DNA of 64,000 nucleotides from contig NZ_RCWH01000005.1 of assembly GCF_003668635.1 (NCBI RefSeq), positions 310,001-374,000 of the forward strand, read 5' to 3'. The stretch is from Planomicrobium sp. Y74. Lineage in GTDB: Bacteria; Bacillota; Bacilli; Bacillales_A; Planococcaceae. Below, piece after piece: positions 54,564-64,000 of this stretch. The notes under the pieces are model-generated. The model did not search any database. It saw nothing but the letters and a program-made list of their open reading frames with translations, and was not told the origin of the DNA. The stretch's first letter is position 1. Each line of letters opens with the position of its first letter. The translations under genes and the position numbers were made by a program.

Positions 54564-55466
54564 CTAACTGAATAACTTAATCTCCAATGATTCCAATATA
54601 TGCTGTGGAACGAAGAAACGGGCAGTCACCAGTGGATCGACAACCTGGCTGATCTGCGCTTCGCCAGCCGCACTCATCAGCATGGTCATCTCACTCACAC
54701 TTAAATCTGTGTACGGCAATAAAAGATCGATCATTTCTTCGGTTGCAACTTTCACTGCTTCATCGAGCGTCATTGCTGAGACTAGAAGAGAAACACCTTC
54801 GCTGTTGATCAGCACTGGGAATTTTGAATGGAACCCTTTCACCACTTCAAGTGTGACCGTGGCACGCCCAGGGACTTCTATACCGGAAACACTGATTTCT
54901 CCGTCACCCATGGCGGCATGAAAATCACCAAGAGCAAATAAAGCGCCTTCTGCAAAGACAGGAAAATAAAGGATAGCGCCTTGTGTGATGTGTTTGGTAT
55001 CCATATTTCCGCCATGAGCACCAGGTGTGCCGCAGGAAACCGGTTCGCCTTCAGGGGCAACACCGATGACGCCAATCATCGGATTCAACGGCAGATGCAA
55101 TTTTTCATTGAAGATGGCTTTGCCGTTTTTGATTGGAATGATTTTGGATTCCATCGCTTCCATGCGGTGGCCCATAACACCCAGATCCGGCCCCGTCACC
55201 ATGACGCCCTGATTGCCGATTTCAAGTTCGTCAATGGTCACTTTGAGCAAGTCGCCGGCCATCGCCCCTTCTACGTAGACAGGGCCTGTTGCCGGGTTGA
55301 TCCGGTTCCAGTCGATTGCTGCAACTTCCTGATCCGCTGACTGGATTTGATTGGTGAAACAGTCGCAGGTATCAATACTGACCGTATCGCCGGAATCCAC
55401 ACGGAGTACGGGAGGGTTTTTTCTCGAAAAAGAATAAATGACATCATCGTTGGACAGTTTATGCAC
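54564..55466 (-). CDS. Acetamidase/formamidase family protein
   Basis: This 300-residue protein has the FmdA/AmdA-family core: IDWNRINPATGPVYVEGAMAGD, GPDLGVMGHRMEAM, GVIGVAPEGEPVSCGTPGAHGGNMD and LFALGDFHAAMGDGEIS. Members hydrolyse short amides to ammonia and acid in the cytoplasm. Length is typical for the shorter bacterial branch. GGAGTGATT precedes the start. It is divergent from the signal peptidase gene and may be a further source of ammonia for glutamate synthesis, though no specific link is visible. Confidence 0.88.
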   Translation of the reverse strand: MHKLSNDDVIYSFSRKNPPVLRVDSGDTVSIDTCDCFTNQIQSADQEVAAIDWNRINPATGPVYVEGAMAGDLLKVTIDELEIGNQGVMVTGPDLGVMGHRMEAMESKIIPIKNGKAIFNEKLHLPLNPMIGVIGVAPEGEPVSCGTPGAHGGNMDTKHITQGAILYFPVFAEGALFALGDFHAAMGDGEISVSGIEVPGRATVTLEVVKGFHSKFPVLINSEGVSLLVSAMTLDEAVKVATEEMIDLLLPYTDLSVSEMTMLMSAAGEAQISQVVDPLVTARFFVPQHILESLEIKLFS

Positions 55467-55601
55467 AGAAAATCACTCCTATTCTTACTATTTAGTCAAT
55501 TGTAGCAACTGCCTCTTTGAATAGCAAAACCCTGGATGCGCCCAGTTCTGCAGTATAGTATGATGAGAGAAAATAAAGTGGCATGGAAGGAGGAAGCTGA
55601 T

Positions 55602-56135
55602 TTGATTGAAGAACCTTCTGAGCGGTTGATTGCCTGGATGAAAGTGATCATTTTAGCCTCATTGGTCGTTTTGGGTTCCCGGCAATTCATATTTGAACCA
55701 GTTGAAGTGCACGGCAAGTCGATGATGCCGACATTTGAGGGAAATGACCGTATCATCCTGATGAAAATAAGCGAAATCGAACATTCCGATATGGTCGTGT
55801 TCAAAGTGGCTGAGGATAGAAATTATTTGAAACGTGTAATTGGAATTCCGGGTGACGTGGTGGAAATGAATAACGACCATCTATATATTAATGGCATAGA
55901 GACAGACGAACCTTATTTGGAACAAAACAGGCAAGTGGCCGAACAATTGGGATACAGTCAGCTGACGGAAGATTTTCCGGCAGTGACTGTGCCTGCGGGC
56001 TATTATTTTGTACTGGGCGACAATCGCCTGAACAGTGTCGATTCCCGGATACTCGGATTTATCAAAGAGGAAAATATTATCGGAGAAGTAAAGTTCAGAT
56101 TATCTCCAATTGAACATTTGGGACCTGTGAAGTAG
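55602..56135 (+). CDS. lepB: Type I signal peptidase
   Basis: This protein of about 177 residues has one N-terminal membrane helix (VIILASLVVLGSRQFIF), the catalytic Ser in GKSMMPTFEGND and Lys in YLKRVIGIPGD, and the conserved GDNRLNSVDSR. It cleaves signal peptides outside the membrane and matches the short SipS/T-type Bacillus enzymes. TTG 55602 is chosen because AAGGAGG lies eight bases upstream; an upstream frame to 55536 lacks a site. The AraC-type gene begins 25 bases later, so both may be co-transcribed. Confidence 0.9.
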   Translation: MIEEPSERLIAWMKVIILASLVVLGSRQFIFEPVEVHGKSMMPTFEGNDRIILMKISEIEHSDMVVFKVAEDRNYLKRVIGIPGDVVEMNNDHLYINGIETDEPYLEQNRQVAEQLGYSQLTEDFPAVTVPAGYYFVLGDNRLNSVDSRILGFIKEENIIGEVKFRLSPIEHLGPVK

Positions 56136-56160
56136 CGGCCGGAGAAAGAGGGGGTACTTT

Positions 56161-57585
56161 GTGAAAATTGTGGTTATCTCGCAAAACGAGCTGGAAGCCC
56201 AAGGGTTGAAATGGGTAATGGAATCGCATATGAACGGCGTGGCGGTATCGTTTTCCAAGGAAGATGCTGCAGATTGCCTGGTGGTTGATATGGACTTGTG
56301 GAACGACGAACTCGAAAAGGAATTTACACAGCGCAATATTCCATGGATTGGCTTGTCGTCAGACCGGACGTTCATGACAGCTTACCGGGCTCTAAAAGGA
56401 AAAGCGGCTGATTTATTGTTTCGGCCATTTGACCCGTTGCTCCTTGTGAAGCAGCTGCAGCAAATCCGTTTTCAGCTGCGCAATAAAAAAACAGGAGAAG
56501 GAAACTTGAAGCCCACGCTTCTCAGATACGAAGATTTCTTTGATGCAGAAGTTTTGACGCCCGCTGTGACTTTAACCGCTTTTGTGTTGCCGGATAAAGC
56601 GGGCTATCCGCTATTGAGCAAGCAGCTGAAAAATTATCCATTTCATAAAGGAGCGGAGATATTTGCCTTTTCCGATTTTGTTTTGGCTGCGTTTCTGACG
56701 GATGATGAACAATCCTGCATTGAAGAAAGCCGGATGTTCTATGAATCATGGAAACGGGAGACCAATGAGGATCTGTCTATTTTCGTCAATGCCAACCGTC
56801 AGATGCGGCTGAAAGATTATTATCAAGGAACGAGGGACATGACTTCTCTGATTTTCTATGAAGGCTATGATATTTCTGTCATCGAACACGATCCGATCGC
56901 CTGGCAGCCGCTTGATCCATTTTTATCGCCGGTTGAACAGCGTGAATGGATAGAAATGCTGGAGAAAAAAGATACACGTGCCATCCATGCCTGGATGCAA
57001 AATGAGTTTCTTTCCTATTCACGCCCATATCCAGATCCTGAAATGATCCGAGTCCGGCTGACGAGTGTGCTGGCTCAGGCGCGCCGCTATATGAAATCAC
57101 TTCATCTGCAGGACGAGCAATGGGAACAGCGCTATCATGAAATTTTTGAAGTTATCGTCAAAGATCCTGTTGTTTATAAAATTGCCCAGTCAACATTGAA
57201 CTTCATTGTGAATGTCGTATCAGCGGCCGTTAAGCATGCTGAAAGCGGGGAATCGCCGGCTTCGGAAGAAATCCGGGCGCTGATGGAAGCGAATTATTGG
57301 AATCCGGATTGGAATCTGTCAGCCTGTGCAGAGCAGCTGCGAATGAATAAGAGCACATTGAGCCGCAGGTTCCAAAAGCAGAACGGCCGGAAATTCAGCG
57401 AATTGCTGATGCAGATCCGCATCCGCGAAGCCAACCGGCTGATGAAGGAAACGGATATTCCGCTGGATGAAGTGGCGCGGCTCAGCGGCTTTGGAACCGC
57501 TTCGTATTTCAGCGCGGTATATAAGAAGCATGAAAAATTGACCCCTTCCCAGTATCGGCAGGGTGAACTTCATTTATTGCAATGA
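56161..57585 (+). CDS. AraC-family regulator with receiver-like N-terminus
   Basis: This 474-residue protein ends with an AraC-type DNA-binding domain (about 375-470): WNLSACAEQLRMNKSTLSRRFQKQNG and LDEVARLSGFGTASYFSAVYKKHEKLTPSQYR. The first ~110 residues have the alternating strand/helix pattern of a receiver (VVISQNELEAQGL, CLVVDMDLWND, LFRPFDPLLLVKQLQQI), but the acidic triad is not convincing, so phosphorylation is uncertain. The middle is unassigned. The start is GTG 56161 behind AGAGGGGG. It lies directly upstream of hutU on the same strand and could control histidine use or another target. Confidence 0.8.
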   Translation: MKIVVISQNELEAQGLKWVMESHMNGVAVSFSKEDAADCLVVDMDLWNDELEKEFTQRNIPWIGLSSDRTFMTAYRALKGKAADLLFRPFDPLLLVKQLQQIRFQLRNKKTGEGNLKPTLLRYEDFFDAEVLTPAVTLTAFVLPDKAGYPLLSKQLKNYPFHKGAEIFAFSDFVLAAFLTDDEQSCIEESRMFYESWKRETNEDLSIFVNANRQMRLKDYYQGTRDMTSLIFYEGYDISVIEHDPIAWQPLDPFLSPVEQREWIEMLEKKDTRAIHAWMQNEFLSYSRPYPDPEMIRVRLTSVLAQARRYMKSLHLQDEQWEQRYHEIFEVIVKDPVVYKIAQSTLNFIVNVVSAAVKHAESGESPASEEIRALMEANYWNPDWNLSACAEQLRMNKSTLSRRFQKQNGRKFSELLMQIRIREANRLMKETDIPLDEVARLSGFGTASYFSAVYKKHEKLTPSQYRQGELHLLQ

Positions 57586-57613
57586 ACGGCTTTCTTCGGA
57601 AAGCCGTTTTAAA
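57585..57613 (+). terminator. Terminator of the AraC-type gene
   Basis: AACGGCTTTC pairs perfectly with GAAAGCCGTT around TTCG, followed by TTAAATTT. It separates this gene from the hut genes. Confidence 0.8.
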
Positions 57614-57776
57614 TTTGTCGAAATGTTAATAAAGTGATGATTTATATAAAATAATTCTAAAAATAAATAAGAAAGTTAAAAATCACCTAAACAAAACAAA
57701 ATAAATGAAATAAATCATAAATAATTTACTGAATAATTAGTATAAAATGAAAATATACACAAAGGAGGAACTTGAA

Positions 57777-59459
57777 ATGAAAACGGTTTCAGAACAAAAA
57801 GTAATTCAATATACAGGTACAAAGCTTAATACGAAAGGATGGCAGCAGGAAGCTGCATTGCGCATGCTGATGAACAATCTGGATCCGGATGTAGCGGAAC
57901 GTCCTGAAGATTTGGTCGTTTACGGCGGTATCGGAAAAGCAGCGAGAAATTGGGAGAGTTTTGACGCCATCGTGCGTTCGCTGAAAGAGCTGGAAAATGA
58001 TGAAACGCTGATGGTGCAGTCCGGCAAACCGGTTGCCATTTTCAAAACACATGAAAATGCACCTCGTGTTTTAATTGCCAATTCAAATATTGTTCCAGCT
58101 TATGCAAATTGGGAAACGTTCCATGAACTCGATAAGAAAGGTTTGATGATGTATGGGCAGATGACAGCGGGCAGCTGGATTTACATCGGTTCGCAGGGAA
58201 TCGTGCAAGGGACGTATGAAACTTTCGCCGAGCTTGCGAAACAGCATTTCGGTGAGTCGCTGAAAGGGACAATTACACTGACAGCGGGACTTGGCGGCAT
58301 GGGGGGTGCCCAGCCACTGGCGGTCACGATGGCTGGCGGTGTCTGCATCGGTATTGAAGTGGATGAGACACGCATCGATCGCCGCATCGCTACGCGCTAC
58401 ACAGATGTGAAAACAGCATCACTTGATGAAGCGATCCGCTTGGCTGAAGAAGCGAAGGAGGATGGACGCGCTTTATCCATCGGCTTGCTGGGCAATGCAG
58501 CAGATGTACTGCCGCAAATGATTGAAAGAGGCTTCACACCGGACGTCCTTACTGATCAGACTTCAGCCCACGATCCATTGAACGGCTATATCCCGTCAAA
58601 AATGTCGCTGAAGGACGCAGCTGCTTTGCGGGAGTCCAATCCATCAGAATATGTGAAGCTGTCGAAAGCGTCGATGGCGCAGCATGTGCGTTCAATGCTG
58701 GAAATGAAAGGAAAAGGTGCAATTACTTTTGATTATGGCAATAATATCCGCCAGGTCGCCAAAGATGAAGGCGTCGAAAATGCTTTCGATTTCCCAGGGT
58801 TTGTGCCGGCTTATATCCGCCCTCAATTCTGTGAAGGTAAAGGTCCGTTCCGCTGGGTGGCGTTATCCGGCGATCCGGAAGATATCCGCAAAACGGATGA
58901 AGTGATTTTACGCGAATTCAGTTACAATACACATCTTTGTAATTGGATCAAGATGGCGCAGGAGAAAATCCAGTTCCAGGGCTTGCCTGCGCGAATCTGC
59001 TGGCTCGGATACGGTGAACGTGCCCGCTTTGGCAAAATCATCAACGATATGGTGGCAAGCGGCGAGTTGAGCGCACCGATTGTTATCGGCCGCGACCACT
59101 TGGACTCCGGTTCTGTAGCATCGCCAAACCGCGAAACGGAATCGATGAAAGACGGTTCGGATGTTGTTGCCGACTGGCCGATCCTTAACGCGATGGTCAA
59201 CGCGGTCGGCGGTGCAACATGGGTTTCGCTTCATCACGGCGGCGGAGTCGGCATGGGTTATTCCATCCACTCGGGTATGGTCATAGTTGCGGATGGTACG
59301 AAAGATGCCGAAGCACGTCTGGAGCGGGTATTGACGACAGATCCTGGAATGGGAGTAGCGCGCCATGTTGATGCCGGCTACGAAATCGCCGAGAAAACAG
59401 CTCGTGAAAAAGGCGTTAACATTCCGATGATGAAAGGTGGAAACCAGAAAAATGAGTAA
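57777..59459 (+). CDS. hutU: Urocanate hydratase
   Basis: This 560-residue enzyme converts urocanate to imidazolonepropionate, the second step of histidine degradation. The family blocks [22 protein letters not shown] (NAD+ binding), [36 protein letters not shown] with the conserved Cys, and [19 protein letters not shown] are present. ATG 57777 with AAAGGAGG is used; an upstream ATG at 57747 has no site. It overlaps hutI by eight bases. No promoter or operator is clear in the AT-rich 190 bp upstream. Confidence 0.95.
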   Translation: MKTVSEQKVIQYTGTKLNTKGWQQEAALRMLMNNLDPDVAERPEDLVVYGGIGKAARNWESFDAIVRSLKELENDETLMVQSGKPVAIFKTHENAPRVLIANSNIVPAYANWETFHELDKKGLMMYGQMTAGSWIYIGSQGIVQGTYETFAELAKQHFGESLKGTITLTAGLGGMGGAQPLAVTMAGGVCIGIEVDETRIDRRIATRYTDVKTASLDEAIRLAEEAKEDGRALSIGLLGNAADVLPQMIERGFTPDVLTDQTSAHDPLNGYIPSKMSLKDAAALRESNPSEYVKLSKASMAQHVRSMLEMKGKGAITFDYGNNIRQVAKDEGVENAFDFPGFVPAYIRPQFCEGKGPFRWVALSGDPEDIRKTDEVILREFSYNTHLCNWIKMAQEKIQFQGLPARICWLGYGERARFGKIINDMVASGELSAPIVIGRDHLDSGSVASPNRETESMKDGSDVVADWPILNAMVNAVGGATWVSLHHGGGVGMGYSIHSGMVIVADGTKDAEARLERVLTTDPGMGVARHVDAGYEIAEKTAREKGVNIPMMKGGNQKNE

Positions 59460-60699
59460 AGCGGTTTGGATTAAACATGCACAGCTTGCAACTATTAAAG
59501 GCCAGCAAGGCCCAAGATCGAAAGCAGCGATGAGCGAACTTGGGCTGATTGTGGACGGCAGCGTCTGGCTGGAGGACGGAAAAATAGCGGCGGTAGGCGC
59601 AACAGCCGAATTGGAAAAGAAATTCGCTGACCGATCAGCGGAAGCTGAAGTCATCGATGCCAAAGGTCAATTGGTGACGCCGGGCCTAGTGGACCCGCAT
59701 ACGCATGTCGCGTATGGCGGAAGCCGCGAAGGCGAATTCGAAAAACGGCTGCAGGGCGTTTCCTATATGGACATTATGAATGCCGGCGGCGGCATCCATG
59801 CCACGATGCGCATGACCCGTGAAGCGACGGAAGAGGAATTGGTGGAGCAGACGAAGAAGCGGCTCGATTCTTTCCTCGAACACGGTGTTACGACGGTCGA
59901 GGGGAAAAGCGGCTATGGCATGAATCTGGAAACAGAACTGAAGCAATTGAAAGTGATGAAGAAGCTGAATGCGGAACATGCAATTGACCTTGTTCCCACT
60001 TTTATGGGCGCGCATGCGGTGCCGTCTGAATACAAAGGAAAAGAAGATGACTTCGTTGACTATCTGATCCAAACGATGCTGCCGGAAGTTGCTGAGCTGG
60101 CGGAGTTCAATGACGTGTTTTGCGAAAAAAATGTCTACACACCGGAACAGTCCGAGCGGATTCTGGAAGCGGGCAAAAAATACGGCCTGACACCAAAAAT
60201 CCATGCTGATGAAATCGTTTCATATGGCGGAGCGGAACTGGCTGCGAAAGTCGGCGCCATTTCAGCGGAGCATCTTTTGAAAGCTTCCGATGAAGGCATC
60301 AAGGCGATGGCGGATGCGGGTGTCATTGCCTGCCTTCTCCCTGCTACAGCCCTTTATCTCCGCGAGGAAGCGGCGCAGGGCCGGAAGATGATCGATTCGG
60401 GAGTAGCGGTTGCGATATCGACTGACTGCAATCCGGGGTCGTCGCCGACCGTTTCCATGCCGCTCGTCATGAACTTGGCCTGCATTTCAATGCGCCTGAC
60501 GCCGGCAGAGGCTTTAGTGGCAGCCACCTTTAATGCAGCTTGCGCAATAAAACGTGAAGACCGGGCAGGATCGATTGAAGTCGGAAAACAGGCGGATATC
60601 GTTTTATGGAAAGTGAAATCATATCAGGAGCTTCAATATTTATTTGGTGTGAATCATGTGGAATCGGTTTGGAAAAATGGCGAGAAGGTGGTTGGATGA
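59452..60699 (+). CDS. hutI: Imidazolonepropionase
   Basis: This 415-residue amidohydrolase opens the imidazolone ring to give formiminoglutamate. Metal ligands and active-site residues lie in [50 protein letters not shown] and [10 protein letters not shown]. The ATG at 59452 lies within the end of hutU behind AAAGGTGG, so translation is coupled. The stop overlaps the hutG start. Confidence 0.95.
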   Translation: MSKAVWIKHAQLATIKGQQGPRSKAAMSELGLIVDGSVWLEDGKIAAVGATAELEKKFADRSAEAEVIDAKGQLVTPGLVDPHTHVAYGGSREGEFEKRLQGVSYMDIMNAGGGIHATMRMTREATEEELVEQTKKRLDSFLEHGVTTVEGKSGYGMNLETELKQLKVMKKLNAEHAIDLVPTFMGAHAVPSEYKGKEDDFVDYLIQTMLPEVAELAEFNDVFCEKNVYTPEQSERILEAGKKYGLTPKIHADEIVSYGGAELAAKVGAISAEHLLKASDEGIKAMADAGVIACLLPATALYLREEAAQGRKMIDSGVAVAISTDCNPGSSPTVSMPLVMNLACISMRLTPAEALVAATFNAACAIKREDRAGSIEVGKQADIVLWKVKSYQELQYLFGVNHVESVWKNGEKVVG

Positions 60700-61634
60700 G
60701 TTATTTGAAAGGAACGGAATGGACTTGGCAGCCGGCGGAAAGAGTCACTCATGTGCATCATTGGGTCAAACAGGAAGGAGAAGCGGATGTCGTCCTTTTC
60801 GGCGCGCCGCTCTCGCGTTCGTCCATCTCCGCTTCGGCGGCTTCTGAATATCCCGAAGCTTTCCGTAAAATGTGGAAAGGCTTTGCCGCCTATAATCTGG
60901 ATGAACGTATCGATTTGACAAAAGTTTCAGTGCGTGATGCGGGAGATGTCGCTATGCACACTACGAACATTAAAGAATCGCACCGCCGCATCGAAGAGAC
61001 TGTGGAAGGTCTGGCAGACAGCAAATTGACTTGCATGATCGGCGGCGACCATTCGACGACGGCTTGCGCTGTCAGAGGAGTGAAGAAAGCATTTTCCCGT
61101 GAACGGATCGGCATTCTGCAGCTCGATACGCATCTGGATGTGCGGGACCCTAAGGAATTAGGGCCGGCGAATGGTACACCGATCCGCCAATTGATCGACG
61201 GTGAAACGGTCAAGGGAGAAGATGTCGTGAACATCGGTCTCCATGGTTATTTCAACACGAAAGAGCTGGTTGAATACGCGGATGAAAAAGGCATCCAAAT
61301 GGTTACGATGCGGGAAGCGAGAAGGGCCGGGCTGACTGAAACAATCCGCAAAGCGGTACAAGCGCTTGAACATGTGGACCGCATTTACGCCACAATCGAC
61401 ATGGATGTACTCGACATCAGCGTGGCTCCAGGAGTTCCTGCTTCGACGCCAGGCGGAATGAAATCAGAAGAATTGTTTGAAGCGTTATTGGAAATAGGCA
61501 AGTCAGAGAAAGTGAGACATATCGATTTTGTTTGTCTGGATCCGCAAAAAGACAATCATGTGGCAGCCACAGTCAAAACAGGGGTGTATGCGTGGCTGCA
61601 ATTTATGACCGGCGTTGCGATGAGAAGAACGTAA
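60696..61634 (+). CDS. hutG: Formimidoylglutamase
   Basis: This 312-residue arginase-fold enzyme hydrolyses formiminoglutamate to glutamate and formamide. The Mn-binding motifs are MIGGDHSTT, LDTHLDVRD and TIDMDVLDISVAPGVPASTPGG. The start ATG overlaps the hutI stop (ATGA). The glutamate it makes links this pathway with the gltBD genes upstream in the window. No terminator is visible after the stop. Confidence 0.93.
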   Translation: MSYLKGTEWTWQPAERVTHVHHWVKQEGEADVVLFGAPLSRSSISASAASEYPEAFRKMWKGFAAYNLDERIDLTKVSVRDAGDVAMHTTNIKESHRRIEETVEGLADSKLTCMIGGDHSTTACAVRGVKKAFSRERIGILQLDTHLDVRDPKELGPANGTPIRQLIDGETVKGEDVVNIGLHGYFNTKELVEYADEKGIQMVTMREARRAGLTETIRKAVQALEHVDRIYATIDMDVLDISVAPGVPASTPGGMKSEELFEALLEIGKSEKVRHIDFVCLDPQKDNHVAATVKTGVYAWLQFMTGVAMRRT

Positions 61635-61850
61635 TTCATTAAAAAAGTGGATAAAGAAATAACCTACGGAAGAAAACAATCATTCTCGATTGCTCCAATG
61701 GACTTAGCCGTTTTAACTGTAGGCCAAAATATTTCTTGTTAGGAATATGAATAAAACGAATTATTAAAGCATAAATTTCATCATACTAATTTATCTAAAG
61801 TGGAAACTAAATGTGATGACAAGAATGGTCGCATTTTTGGGAGGATATTC

Positions 61851-63182
61851 ATGTTAATTTTTAATGCAGTATTAATTAGTGTCATCGTTATGGTAGTGCT
61901 AAGTTTATTGAGAGTCAATGTCATATTTGCGATTCTGTTGGCAGCGCTCACGGGCGGAGTTACAGCAGGAATGGGCTTGACAGAAACGGTGGAAGTTCTG
62001 GTTTCAGGAATGGGCGGCCAGGCAAATACGGCGCTGAGTTACATTCTTCTCGGAATGTTCGCCGTCATGATTGGTCTCTCTGGCATTACGAGTATACTGG
62101 TCAACAAAATGTTGCTTGTCTTTGATGGAAAAAGAAAGTTTCTTGTTCTCGCCATTGCTGGAATTGCATGTTTATCACAGAATGTGATTCCTGTACATAT
62201 TGCATTTATTCCAATTTTAATACCTCCATTGCTGCCGTTACTTGACAAAATGAAACTTGATCGCCGGGCAGTTGCAGCGGCTTTAACTTTTGGCTTGAAG
62301 GCACCATATATTATGCTGCCTCTCGGATTCGGTCTTATTTTCCAAGGTATCATTCAGGAAGAGATGGTAGCGAATGGAATGGAGATTGCGCTTGAAGAAG
62401 TGACGTTGTCGATGCTACTTCCTGGCGCTGGCATGTTTATTGGATTGTTCATCGCTGTTTTCATTACATACCGAAAGGACCGTGTATCAAAAAAAGCAGC
62501 GAATCTTCATATGCCAGATCTTGACATTCCTGAAAGCATGGAAGAAAACAAAGAGATTATACTCTGGAACATTCAGCATACGATGACCGTCATTGCGATT
62601 CTCTCAGCACTTGGCATCCAGCTATGGACAGAATCGCTTGTTCTTGGTGCATTAGCTGGTATCATCATTATGTTCTTGACGAGAGTACTTCCTTTTTATG
62701 AAGGAGACCGAGTCGTGAATGAGGGAATCGGAATGCTAGGGATGATCGCTTTCGTTATGCTGATTGCTTCGGGATATGCGACGGTGCTTCAAGAGACAGG
62801 GGCTGTCAATGAACTGGTAGAGAAAACGACGGCATTGACAGGAGATTCACATTTCATCGTGGCAATTGTCATGTTGGCGGTTGGCCTTGTCATCACAATG
62901 GGAATCGGTTCATCATTTGGTACGATTCCAATTCTTGCGGCACTTTACGTGCCAATTTGCCTGGCTGTAGGACTGTCACCTATGGCAACGGCTGCACTGA
63001 TTGGAACAGCAGGTGCACTGGGTGATGCCGGTTCTCCTGCATCGGACAGTACATTGGGCCCAACTGCCGGATTGAATGCTGATGGAAAACATCATCATAT
63101 TTGGGAAACTTGCGTGCCGACGTTCTTGCATTATAATATTCCGCTATTCATTTTTGGAATCATTGCAGCGATGGTGCTTTAA
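61851..63182 (+). CDS. Na+/H+ antiporter-family transporter in the hut cluster
   Basis: This 443-residue membrane protein with about 11-12 helices belongs to the NhaC-like Na+/H+ antiporter superfamily (IPVHIAFIPILIPPLLPLL, GIGSSFGTIPILAALYVP, ALGDAGSPASDSTLGPTAGLN). Its place between hutG and hutH suggests it imports histidine or urocanate with sodium or protons, although the family name implies antiport. ATG 61851 with GGGAGGA is used; the frame upstream to 61800 is not translated by any good site. The 216-bp gap before it may hold a separate promoter. Confidence 0.8.
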   Translation: MLIFNAVLISVIVMVVLSLLRVNVIFAILLAALTGGVTAGMGLTETVEVLVSGMGGQANTALSYILLGMFAVMIGLSGITSILVNKMLLVFDGKRKFLVLAIAGIACLSQNVIPVHIAFIPILIPPLLPLLDKMKLDRRAVAAALTFGLKAPYIMLPLGFGLIFQGIIQEEMVANGMEIALEEVTLSMLLPGAGMFIGLFIAVFITYRKDRVSKKAANLHMPDLDIPESMEENKEIILWNIQHTMTVIAILSALGIQLWTESLVLGALAGIIIMFLTRVLPFYEGDRVVNEGIGMLGMIAFVMLIASGYATVLQETGAVNELVEKTTALTGDSHFIVAIVMLAVGLVITMGIGSSFGTIPILAALYVPICLAVGLSPMATAALIGTAGALGDAGSPASDSTLGPTAGLNADGKHHHIWETCVPTFLHYNIPLFIFGIIAAMVL

Positions 63183-63310
63183 ATACTTTAGCGTGCTAAT
63201 ATGCTAACACTGCATTTTGGTAAAAAATAACATTTATTGTTTGCTTTTTATTATTTGAAAATTTACACTCTACACACACAAGAAAAAGTTATCTTTGAAG
63301 GAGTGGATGA

Positions 63311-64000
63311 ATGATGATTACATTGACTGGGAACGACTTGACAATTGAACAAATGCGCCGAGTTTTATTTGAAAACGAAAAAATCGAACTGGATACAGCA
63401 GCAATGGAACGTGTGGGCAGCAGCCGTGCCGCGGTAGACCGCATTGTATCCGAAAGCCGGACGGTATATGGTATCAATACGGGCTTTGGAAAATTCAGCG
63501 ACGTCAATATCGCAGAAAAAGACGTAAATCCGCTGCAGCTCCATTTGATCCGGTCACATGCCTGTGGCATCGGTAAACCATTTTCGGAAGCGGTTTCACG
63601 TGCGATGGTCGTGCTGCGCTTGAATGCATTATTGAAAGGATTCTCTGGAATCCGTCCGATTGTCGCTGAACGGCTGGCGATGATGGTCAATGAAAAGATT
63701 CATCCAGTCATACCACAACAGGGTTCACTCGGAGCTTCAGGTGATTTGGCGCCGCTTTCGCATTTAGCATTGGTGCTGATCGGAGAAGGCGAATACTGGA
63801 AAGACGGGGAACCGGCAGATGCTTCATCTGTCTGGCAGCAAAAAGGCCTGACTCCTGTAGAACTGCATGCAAAAGAAGGGCTGGCGCTGATCAACGGCAC
63901 CCAGACCATGACGGCTCAAGGAGTGGTCACATATATTGAAGCGGAAACGCTGGCACTTCAAAGCGAGTGGGTTGCTGCGATGACTTTTGAATCCTTGTTC
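63311..64000 (+). CDS. hutH: Histidine ammonia-lyase (3' truncated by window end)
   Basis: The frame runs off the right edge after 230 codons; family enzymes have about 500-510 residues. The MIO cofactor triplet Ala142-Ser143-Gly144 lies in [14 protein letters not shown], and [13 protein letters not shown] and [13 protein letters not shown] are typical. It deaminates histidine to urocanate, the first step of the pathway. ATG 63311 or 63314 are both possible; AAGGAG lies seven bases before the first. Having hutH last differs from the Bacillus subtilis order, where it precedes hutU. Confidence 0.95.
   Translation, partial: MMITLTGNDLTIEQMRRVLFENEKIELDTAAMERVGSSRAAVDRIVSESRTVYGINTGFGKFSDVNIAEKDVNPLQLHLIRSHACGIGKPFSEAVSRAMVVLRLNALLKGFSGIRPIVAERLAMMVNEKIHPVIPQQGSLGASGDLAPLSHLALVLIGEGEYWKDGEPADASSVWQQKGLTPVELHAKEGLALINGTQTMTAQGVVTYIEAETLALQSEWVAAMTFESLF

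Noticed and set aside
58908..59663. 251-codon frame antisense to hutU/hutI
   Set aside because: Shadow frame; both hut genes carry complete family motifs.
61635..61850. HutP-type antiterminator or riboswitch before the hut transporter
   Set aside because: No regular NAG repeats or convincing alternative hairpins could be drawn by eye.

Overview
The window looks like chromosomal DNA of a Gram-positive, moderately low-GC Bacillota, most likely a pigmented member of the Planococcaceae (Planococcus/Planomicrobium type). The evidence is: strong AGGAGG-type ribosome binding sites with frequent TTG/GTG starts, Bacillus-type gene families throughout, a staphyloxanthin-like C30 carotenoid gene set, and arrays of a ~120-bp palindromic repeat in the intergenic spaces. 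No rRNA, tRNA, CRISPR array, prophage or complete insertion sequence was seen.

Layout. 0-8.3 kb: YtxH-like protein, NERD protein, UMF1-type transporter, exonuclease III, a teichoic-acid-type glycerophosphotransferase and catalase, separated by repeat arrays. 8.3-10.4 kb: an ECF-like sigma factor followed by an unfamiliar protein with four ~80-residue repeats and two small ORFs. 10.9-13.0 kb: a tandem P-II protein in an overlapping operon with two DUF1538 membrane proteins. 13.2-18.7 kb: pentapeptide protein, XRE regulator, SDR, GXWXG/DUF4334 protein and RecQ. 18.8-25.0 kb: glutamate synthase gltB-gltD behind a perfect CcpA-type cre site. 25.1-32.3 kb: secreted helical protein, cupin/HD-GYP protein, YtxH-like protein, an ATP-grasp/alpha-E-transglutaminase pair, and a DbpA-type helicase. 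32.6-40.6 kb: two convergent carotenoid operons (two crtN-type genes plus crtM rightward; cruF, acyltransferase, crtQ and crtP leftward). 40.8-44.0 kb: RpiR-type regulator and a complete polar amino-acid ABC transporter. 44.3-55.5 kb: mixed housekeeping and accessory genes, including a frameshifted cupin gene, RluF, aldehyde dehydrogenase with DUF779, a Fic toxin with a VbhA-like antitoxin, an AAC(3)-family protein, a thioesterase, DUF421, SEC-C and acetamidase proteins. 55.6-64.0 kb: signal peptidase I, an AraC-type regulator, then the histidine-utilisation genes hutU-hutI-hutG-transporter-hutH, with hutH running off the right edge.

The genes support stress resistance (catalase, carotenoids, exonuclease III), nitrogen economy (glutamate synthase, histidine degradation to glutamate, amino-acid uptake, P-II signalling) and probably ion homeostasis (DUF1538 pair). 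The least familiar parts are the sigma factor/four-repeat-protein locus, the P-II/DUF1538 operon, the dispersed palindromic elements (one interrupted by a second repeat family), and two short-period core-repeat arrays.
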